This document shows positions 32,301-44,300 of a stretch of DNA of 64,000 bases, piece by piece. A model generated the notes under the pieces. It did not search any database and was not told where the DNA came from. It saw nothing but the letters and a program-made list of their open reading frames with translations. The position numbers were made by a program, and so were the translations under genes. The stretch covers positions 14,536,980-14,600,979 of the forward strand of contig OX155964.1 in NCBI GenBank assembly GCA_944548615.1, written 5' to 3'. Every line of letters begins with the position of its first letter. Position 1 is the first letter of the stretch. The DNA is from Micropterix aruncella. Its lineage: Eukaryota; Arthropoda; Insecta; Lepidoptera; Micropterigidae.

Positions 32301-35300
32301 CCAACACAATAGTAATTACGAGAGTGCATATTTTGTTATGCATCATTCATATTTAATCTTTTTGAATATAATTAATACTAATATATGTACTAGTATTTAA
32401 AATTTATATCTGCTATTTCACATAATACATATTCAATTCTATGTAGAATTTTACGTCTTCTATGTATGTTTTATAAAGCTTTACTTATAATTATTTTAAT
32501 ATTATTCTATAGGTATTTAATTACTTCGTGAATCTGATGATTTATTTTTGAAAAAAAAGAAACTTACTATTATCAGGGCTATAAGTTTGGAAATGTTGTT
32601 TTGACTTCTTTGAAATAACCTGTAAATAAAAATAATATTTTAATAAACTAATCGGTAATCTGGCTCTAGTTATTTATAACAAATATATTAAACTAACGTT
32701 ATCAATCCACGATCGTACAGTCTCATGATATTTCATCTGAATTCGTGATTGTCCACTGAGTTGAAACAGTAGAGCAGGTTGCAGCCAAGGGTTATCCATT
32801 CTCGTTTGAGAGATCTCCATAACACTGGAAAATATTAAAAATTCAAAATTTCATTGTGCAATACACTTAAAAGTTGCGATATCCATTACAGTTTTTAAAA
32901 CGATTTCATCTTGCATTTTCAAACAAAATCTATATATTAATTTGAAACGTGTTTTTTCCTGTACCCGCCATGTTGGGAGAACTGATCTGAATATATGTCA
33001 TCAGAATAGAAAAATAAAAAATTATAACGCTATCTGTTGGATTAGCGCGCTACCTTTTTGTACTGTCAACAGGTGGCCCTCTTACAGACGATAGCTTAAC
33101 TGCATATATATAAATAAATAAATACAAACGGAGCTGCCATGGAATTCACCGACCGGAGTCGGGCCCATCATAATACTATTTTTTACACTTCTGGGGGGTG
33201 AGCAGTGGATTCCGGACTTACGAACCGGCTGTGGTAGGTTTAGGACAGCTGTCTTGCCACATGTGAGCGTTCACCTTGCCACCCATTCACTCCCCCTTCG
33301 AAGCCATAGAATTTGAGATGCGCAAATCGCAGTTTTAGATAATTTTTCTAAGAAAGAGTTGATTATTTTTCTGGAAAGGCCAAGATCTTTAAAGAGGTGA
33401 AATAGAGATTTAGATGGCAGGCCACGAGCGCCAACTTCCACGCGTGAATGTGAACAGTGAAGCCGTTCCGGGTTACGGCATTTGCAAGATCATGGTATTT
33501 ATTTAATTTGTACTCGTGGTCTTTTGGGATATTTGATTCCCATGGAACAGTTAATTCTACAATAAGAGCCACCTTCCGAGATAGAGAGTAAAGAGTTATA
33601 TCTGGACGGAGGGCTGTGCATCCGAGACTTTCAGGGAATTTATACTGCTTAGAGACCGAATCAACCTCCAGAATCCAATCTGTAGCTTTCTCGATTATTG
33701 AGAAAGGTTTTGTAGTTAATTGTTTTTTGCCTTTAGAGCCATCCCGCACAAACTGTATTGGGGGTTTGGAGAATACTGTCAAACCCTTGTTGGCACGAGC
33801 CACTGAGAGACTAATTACCTCGCGAATAACAGCGAGAACTTTGTCATGGCGGTAAGTGTACCGTCCTTGATCTAAGGCCACCTTGCAGCCAGCTAGAATG
33901 TGTCTGGCTGTGCAAGGGGTATTGCTACAGAGGGGACAAGAACTATCCTCGGCAAAGCTCCAACGAGCGAGGTTACTGGGGTCTGGAAGTGTATGCTGAA
34001 AGGCATTCAAATAAAATTTCAGCATCTCTGGCGTCCAGTCATAGAGCATTACCTTCCAGTGCATTGGAGGCGGAATGCAAAAGTCCCCAATTGTTGTCCA
34101 ATCATTCTGGCATTGAAGGCCAATAGCATGAGCCATACTCTTGCTGTCGTAATCTCCCCGCAAAAGAGACTTCTTCAAGTCCACGTCGCTCGTGGTTGTA
34201 CTGCCATACCCCAGACCAGTGCCATTCTGGCTGATTCCAGTAAGGAACTTTTTGTGGAAGTCTACGCGGGCTTGTAGATCATTTGAATCACTACGGCCAC
34301 TTATTACGTGCTTCGATATTGCCGGATCTTTGGAATAGTCCTTACCCAGAATCGTAATATAGTAGAAAACTGATTATCCGATTTAATTGGGGGTAATGGG
34401 TGTTCGGAGAATCGAAATTTTCGGTAGATCGAATGAGCAAGGCACTGCAACGTAATCGAATTAATCCAAACAAATATTATTTGTACATAAATAATAGGTA
34501 TATTTTCGTTTATTTTTGAACAAATTAAGGTAAATAAAGTGACCGTCAAATTCGACAGGCTTCAGCTAGTACCTACTTACTTTATTACGGAGTCCACGAA
34601 ACGCTTAGTTTCAGTAGCTTTTTGTTGAGCGTCGGCAGTAGTTCCCATAAGCCCAACTAAAAAAAATAATAAGATCCTAACAAAATCCGATGATATTTAC
34701 ATTAAAATTAGTGGCTACATAACAATTACGACAATTGTAAAGTAATTTTCAAATTGTAATTCATATGAATAAATAAATAAAGTAATGAAATCATACCGCA
34801 CGCGAAGTCTAACAAGCAAGCAGCTAAGTAATAAGTGGTGTCAAACATGTTGTTTCCTATTTCTTTGCGGAGAGTTTCAACCAACTCTTTTGAGTACTTG
34901 TTGAATTTGGGCACGAACGACTCCAACAGCTTTTGGTTGAACATCGGGGTCATTACCTTGCGATGGCGGGCCCAAACGTCAACTATAAAAAACATACGAA
35001 ATATTTCAGTTGTATTAATACTACTAATATAATCCTTTTCCTACACGGTTTTTTGCTAGGCTCGGTGACACTGACGCTGATATTTTGTTCTGTTTCGACG
35101 AAAACACAATTTATTAGGGGCAATAAGTGACAATTTACAATGTATTGCTATATAGTGATAATTATGAAAGGTGACAATTTATAATTGATAATTTTATAGC
35201 CTAACACCTACTTTTCCCCCCTCCATCCCCTCTATTTATGTATTATTTTATTGTATTTTAAATATATATTCATATACTATAGTATAATAATTAAAATATA

Positions 35301-38300
35301 TACACAAAACTTATCTCCTATTAACCCTTGGAGTAAATGGGTATTTTCATGGATGCATCTGTCTCTTTTCCAGGATTTTCGGCGACATCGACGGCGCTCG
35401 ACTTAAAGTACTATAACTACGAAACTACTACACCAATCATAAAAAGAACAACTGCACAATGATTGCATTGAAATTTCGAATATAGAATATTGAAATATCA
35501 TTTTGTAAAACAATTAGATAATTATGAATAAATATGAGAACGTCAAAGAAGTGAAAAAAACGCGCGACCAGATTTGGTCGACTCGTACTCAACGGATAAT
35601 TGTTTCGCGACCAGATTTGGTTGACTCATACTCAACGGGTTAATAATACTCCTCTGGTAATAATTGGCCACAGTATGGATTTTCCATGGCGTAAATATTT
35701 CTACTTAGTAATTGTTATTTGTCCACCAATCCAACCAATCCACCCCTCCCCCCTCCTTTTCGCTTCCCATTCCTTCCTTCCTCTCTTCCTTGCCTATGCG
35801 TCCTTATTTAATTTGAGTCATTTGTTTTTTTTTATTATCTGTCTCTTTCTAGTTTCAGTTTGTTTCTTTTTATCATTGGTTTTTTAATTGTTCTTTTGCG
35901 TAGCCAACGTTCTAAATTTGTTATAAACTTAAGCTATAGGTTAGCTGATAGACATAGCTGCAAGGCAATAAGCTCGCCTTTTTTATTTAAAATCTTTATT
36001 TTTATTATTAAAATAGTTTTTTTTTATTATTATTATTTTTATTTGTTTGCAATGGCTGTAAAAATACATGCAAATTTTCTTATGTTACAGCTGTTTTTGG
36101 TCCACCGGTGAATGGTATAGGGTTAAAATCAACACGTCTACTTTGGAATTATGAAAATCGGGTAAATATGTTATTTTTTGACTAGGTTCTTTGCCGTAGT
36201 AATAAGAACTAACCCAGAGAAACATCGTATTTGTACTCTTCTAATTATGGCTGCGGAAATAAGCGAAAATTGGCTTAACAAATGATCCTGGCCCTGCGTA
36301 CAACAATAAAATTTTGTTATATCCCAAGTACAGGTAATATAGTCATAATCCGAGAGTTATCTATAGGTACTAATAATAAAAAGAAGTAATGTTTGTAAGT
36401 TTGTCTGTATGTGATAATCTCCGAAAATACTTATCGGATTTCAAAATGGAAAGCTCCATTATCGATGAATGCTATAGGTTATATTTTATTGTGATAAATA
36501 TTGGTTTTCAATAAGAAATCACGATATTTGTAAATGAAGTCGGATAAAAATGAGCTGGTTATTTGCTTTATCGGCGTGCGCTGAAGAAACGGTTTTATAT
36601 ATGTGAAAATATATATAACAAAAACATCGGTCACAAAGAGCTGTATAATAAATTCGAAAACATCAATTAACCAACTTTTATATTTAAGCTAAAATAGCTG
36701 CTTTTATGTCTCAAAAACGTAATAACAATTAGTAGGCAATGGCTGCTGAAGACAGCAATAAAAACAAAATCCTTATCAAAATAAATTACTCCATTATCAC
36801 GGGTGTTAAATATAGAGATACAATAAGTTATTTACTGTAAGGTATAGTCAACTCCAATTTGTAGAACTGAATATATGAACGGTGATTTGATTGACTACAT
36901 TTGCGATAATTTAACTTATTAGTTACGTTGAGGTAAGAACCAATTTTTTTTTTTACTTCTTAACTATAATGAAACTTGAAGAAATCCGTAATTTAGTCTT
37001 TTTTTAGGTTACAAAAACAGAACCGGAATCTATAAATATCGAAGGAAGACGCGCGGTAGATTTGCAAAAAAATGCAGAACATAACAATCGGTTTGGTTGT
37101 ATATTAGATAACCTGAAAATCGTAAAAGTAAAACGAGTTCATTTTTTTAAGTAGCTATATAGGTAGTTTTATGTGATTATAATAATATAGCATAATCCAT
37201 ATTTCTATAAATTTAACTAAAATACATAATTAATCTATTTTGGACAGTCTTTTTATGTTCTTCGTAAACTTTAGTTATTTACTTAATAATTAAAAATATA
37301 GGTACGCCATAGCTACAGATCAAGATCGTTTAGTCGTTGTAACGTCGCAACTGTGTCCCGTACGTGGCGAAAAACGCACACAGGCGCACTCACTTCGCGC
37401 GTCGAGCGCTTAAATACCTAAAACCCGAGCGCCTACTTGGGACAACGCCCAACTCCGGGCGAGGAACAAGACGCTTACCTACGTCAACGAGATAAGTAGC
37501 GTGCACCTGAGGGGGGACATCTTGCGCTATATATCTAATGGTAGCGTCTAAAAAGGCATATAAACGCCACCCGACTTCAATTAACCAATCGATTCGAAAC
37601 TTTGCGCTAAGCGAAGCCGCAGGAAACAGCTGGTCATTTATATTTTTGTTTACTAATTACTAGCTGACCCGTGCCCACTTCGTTAGGCGGTAAAACTTTT
37701 TACTTGTGATGAAATTATGAGTGCGGTTCGGTTAGTAGGTACTGGAGTGCTAAGATTTATTTCCTGACTGCCAAAAATGGTGTTATATTTTTACTGCATA
37801 TGTATGTATGTATGCATCATATTTAGACTATATTACCGTTATTTGTGAGTGTCTTCTTGTGTGAGTGTCTTATTTGTGAGTGTCTTATCTCTTTAACCAT
37901 GTATGCAGAAAAAGGGAAATCATATGCATTAAAAGTGAAAAATCTTTTTTTTTAAACACTTGAGACGATAAATTTATTTATTTTAATATGAATTCATAAT
38001 TGTTGATAATATGACTAATAAACATGACCTAACGATTTAAATTATTTTTTTAATATAAAAAACTACTTTTTGTGACTTAAATACAAAATTTAGACATAAT
38101 TTTTGCTGACTTTTTTGTAGGCATTACCAATCTTTACAACTTTTCTCTAAAACTCAATCATATATCTCTCATCGTTAAAGCAGCGTTCGTAAGAAACGTT
38201 TTCATTCAACCGTTTTTTCTCCGACTTACTTTTCAAATCCAACTACCACGAAAAAGCCTTTTCATTTTTCGGATTAATATATAGCCTATGATACTCACAA

Positions 38301-41300
38301 ATAACGTGGCTTTCTATTGATAAAAGAATTTTCAAAATCAGTTTAGTAAATCCAGAGATTACTTCTTACAACCTCACAAACTTTACCTTTTTATAATATT
38401 AGTATACAAGTATAGATAACTAAATGTGGCATTAACAAAGGTACACGCTATCTGTTGTTTTCCATTGGAATTACTTTAAACACAATCTTAAAGAATAGGA
38501 CCAGGTTAAAAAAACTAATTTTCGCGAGTATCTATATCGAAGAGAAAATTTGAAAAAAAAGAAATATACAAGAAAGTAAATCGAAAAATCAATAAAGGAT
38601 CAAATTAATAAAAAACGTCTAATTATTCTTTAATTGGTGAATTAAATGAAATAATTCCCTCGGGACCCGACGCGGGATTCTGTCATTAAAAAATCAGTTG
38701 TGACACCCCAAGACTTTCCCGGTAAAAGGCCAATGACTTATGGAAGAATTTTGAGCGTGATATACGTTTGGGAAAGATATTGATGTGATTGAATATGGTA
38801 GTCGGAGACGAGTGCGGATAAAAAAATGTTGATTCAACCGCTTACGCAAGCAGCTCCTATAGATCGCCAGCCAGTAGCTCATGCATTACGGCAACGAGGT
38901 GCTTCCAAACATGTCCGACAGAGAGTGACAGCAATATTGCGAAAGACCATTTAGGCCTCCGCGGTTTTTATAAATTTGAAGTGTATTTGCATGAATTCGC
39001 GACATACAAATTTGTTTAAAAATATTATTAGCGTAGCTAGCATTAAAGTTATTCCAACCGAAATTTCTGAGAAATTTCGAAATTCCAAAGATGATTTCTG
39101 TCCGACGAGGCATAATTTCTGGCGATTTCAGGCTATTTCTGTCCACGGCCAAATTTTCGTGATTGATATATGACCAATGGAGCAATTTCAAACACAATCT
39201 TTTCAACTCTTGCCATGTCCAAATGATGCCAACATACTAAATTTCAGCTCAATCAGCTTAGGCATTTGGGGGCTATCGTGAAGGAATTAATACCGATAGA
39301 CAGAAACACACAGAGAGACTTCAAACTGGAAATGGTGTTAATCGTCTAATGGGGGTTTAAAATGAATATTTCCTTCTTCATCTCGAAAAAAAATTTTGAG
39401 CGTTCACAATACTTTCCTTCCTTGACGGTTGGCGGACCAAGTAAATAATATTCAAAATTTATTTTTTATACAGTAAAAGAGGCAATATATTCCAGTGTGG
39501 ACTCCTGATGTGATAAATTGGAAGAGCGTACTATGCACTCTATCGCATCGCTTCTTTTCTCGATTTATTCGCGCTGCGCATGTGTTACTTTGCATATGTT
39601 CATTCACTGCTAACGTACGGCGCAGAGTTATGTGGGCGAGCAGCCGACAGACAGGGGGCCTTCGCTATGCAGAAGCGTGCAGTCCGCACAATAGCGCGTG
39701 TGGCGCTTGATACGCCAGCTAGGAATCCGTTTAGAGATCTCTAGTTTATTACAATGGTTTAATACCCTGATTTTGAACTTGAATAACTTGGATTTGAGTT
39801 GGAATGCCAAATTCAAAGAAATTTTAATTGAAGGCCATAAAATTTTAATTTAATCCTAACACTCTATGCTTTAGAGTGTTAGGATTGAATTAACAGCTAT
39901 GCTTTAGAGGTCTCTGCATCATGACGCTGCCGTCCATTTATATAATGAAAGTAGTGCTGTTCGCTTACAGAAATCTAGCCGATTTTAAGGTGAATGGTGT
40001 GCATCACCACTATCCAACAAGATCCTGTAGCATGTTACGTTCGGTAATTCGTGCATTATCCAAGTCGGAGAGGCTACCATATATCGCCAGCCCAGCGGTT
40101 TACAATAAACTCAACGAGCAAATTAGGCAGGCGCAATCTTTTGACGTGTTTAAGAGCCACCTTAAAAGATACCTCACAGATAAGGCGTTTTACTCACTGG
40201 AGGAATATTACTCGAGTGAAGGCTAAAATGCCTTTGGTGGCTGAAGTGTTCAATGATCTCTTTGAATTTTGTCTTGTATTTCCACCTTTTTACATTATTC
40301 TTGTGTATTCTTTCGTTTTTATGTTTATTTTTATTTTTTCATTGCGATAGAAAAAATGTTTCTTTGCTAATCTGTATGGATGTTTGCTAATCTGTATCTG
40401 ACTTGTATACTAGTAAAATAAATATGAATATGAATATGATTAAAATCTAACTATGTAAAAAAGGGGAAAAAATAGAATTCAAATTCAATAATTCATTACC
40501 CCATCGTGCCCACAGCACCCAATTATTCTCCTGGGATTGGCATCGTCGGATCGTTTTGTTTTCATTAATAATATTTTAAAGAAAATCTATGACAGATAAA
40601 GTCGCTGAACAAAATTTTATCAAAATTAGTCATTATCCTAAAATTATTTCTACTTGTCCTTTTGTTCCCATTTGCATATCTGATATAATCCCTTCCTCAT
40701 TATGTATTTTTCTTCAAAGCTAATAAATAAAATATTCGATAATTTAACCGATGCCTTGGCAAATAGGTATGTTGATGACGACTTATTCCTAGGAGTATGT
40801 AGCGCGAGGCTAACAAAATACAAAATACAACATAATATTATTAATATTACCGTGACCGGTGATGAGTCCTTCACCAAGAAACTCACGAAGAAACGAGTAT
40901 CTCTCTTCCTTTTCCAAAGATTTGGATGAATGTAACAGTATATGGGCATCCTCTACTCGATTGATTACTAAAACAGAAAAATATTTACATATTTTTTGAG
41001 TAATGAATAGTCAGATTTTGCATTGATGCTGTTTACTGTGACTTCATGTCGTCCGGTAATGTCTTTATGAGGTAGATATTTTTGTCTGAATATAATTAAA
41101 ATTTCTATGAACTGTTAATAACGCACAGTACAAGGAAAAAACAACACAGACTAAATGAATAGGTATGTTTGGCCATGATTACAATTTTTTTGTCACAATA
41201 AACGTAAAATGGTTTTCCTATTTATAAAATTTTGCAAAACTGCTTGGATATATAAAAAAATATATATTTATTTAGAAATGAGAAACTTGAATGAATGAGA

Positions 41301-44300
41301 ATAAATGATTGATTGAGATTCTAACTTTTCCTAAACAATACAAACCAATGAATAAACCATTTCCATTAATAAGAACTTCTATCTGTCTTTATTATGCAAC
41401 TATATATGTAATGGGTAATTTATTTCCTAATACCTCTAGGATATCTGTGATATACTTACATAAAAGCGGTTGGTGACCAATCCATACTCTGATTGGCATT
41501 GTGGCGTCTTTAAACTGATCAATGATATTACCACAAACTTGAAACACATCTGCAAAATATGGTGTACTTTAATAGTTGTAATTGAAAACGTCAGTTGTTT
41601 TTTTGATCCCTTGAAGTACGAAGGGAGTTACTTCTCTGATTAATGTATAAGGTAACGGATTTGTTTTATTGCCACACCATAGTCCAATGGTTCTTATTCT
41701 GTTCTAAGGTTATTTTAATTGACCAAAACCCGTCTACGTAAATTGGATAAAAATGAATACAACGCTCTTCCTAAATTTCTTGCAATAGATTTTGGTTCTT
41801 CATCCTACTCAGTCATTATAATTTATCTTTCTTGCACACCAATAATATGTCTAACTATGGACAAATTCACCTGCCCAAGTTTTAATATTATTTAGTTATC
41901 TATCTATACAATGTAATTTTTAACGCTAAATGCTGCGAAATCAAAATTTATCACTTTCAGCTTGCGGGGAAATCCCAGCCAGGTTCTCAACCAAACACTT
42001 GCCATTCATACCGACAAATGCTTGGATAAGAATAGATGTGTATGTACTAAATTAAGCAAATCTGCAACAGTCTCCTACTTAGGCATAACGGTAGATGAGA
42101 AGCTATGTTGGGAAAATCAGATTGCAAATTTGAGTTCGAGAATTAGAAAGCTGGTTTATGTATTTCTTCGGCTGCGCAACATTCTGTCCAAAACAACCAT
42201 AAGAATGGTATACATGGCCTTGTGTCAGAGTATTTTGTCCTACGGAGTCGCGGCATGGGGCGCTACTACTAATGATAATCTGGATAGATTGACAAAAGCG
42301 CAGAAATTATTATTGAGAGTAATTCACAGGAAAAACCGGCGTCATCCATCTGCCTTGTTATTTTCCCAATCCCATGTACTATCAGCTAAACAGTTATTCA
42401 TTAAGCAAGCGCTTCTTGCATTCTACAAATCTAGAGATGACCACGCCCGAACTCAAAACAATCTGAACACAAGAATGTCCGCGAGTATCAATTATATAAT
42501 TCCGTCAGTCAGGACAACATTTGCCCAGAGACATATATTCTACATAGCCCCAAAATTATATAATTCCCTTAGTGAAGACATGAAAAATTATCCTAACATA
42601 AAAATATTTAAAGCAAACCTTAATAGATGGCTACTTAACAAGGGATATGTAAAATCTGATCAACTTCTTTGCAACGCACGACAATTTATTTAGTATCACT
42701 TATCTATTTTTCTTAATAAAATTTTATTAAATTACAACTATAAATGTATATATTTATTACATAGCTATATTTTTTATAAAATTGGTATATTTATGTGTAT
42801 ATACAGGTGGTGGGTCCAAATAATTTATTTTAAAAAAACACTTCATTTCTTAAAATTGCATAAAAATATGCACATCTAGAGACGGGCCAAATTATCGCCT
42901 AGTTAGATGTGCTATTGGCAGTAAAGGTCATGTAAGATGTGTTAAACCTCCCTATATTAATTATTAAATAATTTATATAATTATTACAAGATTACATGAC
43001 CAATGAATGAACTGTATACCTAATCCTATGTACCTAAATAAATAAATAAATAAATAAAATAATAATTAAATGAATGGTCCTGTTGTAGTAATTCAAACTT
43101 GTAAAAACATATGTTAAATTCTTAATATGACATTATAAATATTTATGTTTTTCTTTTTGGTACCTATACATAATAAATATTAGGCATTATTTCCCTGGAG
43201 AACAACCAATTCTAGGCTCATTATCCATGTATGCTTAGTCTATTCAAAAAGTAACCAAATCTTATTTTTTTTAACAAGTGAAGCAAGGGGAGCGCGCTTC
43301 GGTGCAGGTACCTACTTCCTTATGCGTGATTTATTTCACATCTACTAAAGAAGTCAGTCGCTGGCAAACAACTGATGAGTGAAACATTGTAGTGAGCATC
43401 CGTCGGATTGTCAAGAGTAGAAGGACTTATTAGAGAGTGTAGCAAATATTACAGAAAGCTTGCCAATACCCATGTGACAATCATTCGCAAGACCCAACAA
43501 TCGGGACAGGAGAGTTTCACAACCGTTTAAAGATGACCGCACATTAGTGAACAGCGAACTGCGTCCCGCTACGCCCTCAATAAGCCGAAATGATAATGTC
43601 ATTACCAAGTGTGGACTTTGGTCTTGCGGGATCCGGCATTTTCAAGATTCCAGAGGTTCAGCAGGCTACTGAATCACTGAAATCTCGGGACAAACTCTCT
43701 AGACATGTCACCGTGTGGTTTTTGGCTGTGCGCTCAATTTCAATATGTCACTAAATGGACGGATTCGAATTGAGATGACGTTTATTATACTTAATGCGAC
43801 GGCTCAATTGAGCATTATTCCAGAAGTTGCAATCAAGAAGTATTTTCCACTTTAGTGGAACAGCTGGTAGCAGTATGTGTATTATACCGATGGGGAATAT
43901 ACTCCACTCTGTAGGAGATTGGAGTAAATTTATTTTCTATGAATAAATAGCACAGGTCTACAGCTGTTTTGGTGCTGGGTTATTTAGAGCTGATTTCACA
44001 TAAATGTGATGCCCTGAATTCAAATATGACATTAGTTTTTGCTTAGGAGTTCAAATTTCTAAGATATAACATTTTCGTGAAAAGTTTGTTACACTATTTT
44101 GAGTTGAATCCGTAGATCAAATAAAAAGGTAAACACGGAATTTTGGTAATAATATTATACAAATATTATTATATAGCTACTAGTCGCTGAACACTTCGGG
44201 AGCTGCATTTCTTCTTCTTCTTTGCATATGTAGCAAAACACATTAGGATGGTTTACACAACTTCTTCTAATTCATCTCATTATATATCTGTTCAACAACA

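Noticed and set aside
43360..43400. CTGATGAGTGAAAC, resembling the core of a hammerhead ribozyme
   Set aside because: The required stem II between CTGATGA and GAAA is absent, and no flanking helices pair. Chance resemblance.
43225..44130. Possible mariner element starting CTATTCAAAAAGTAACC
   Set aside because: No inverted right end and no D,D34D transposase text could be found. The interior has many stops in every frame.
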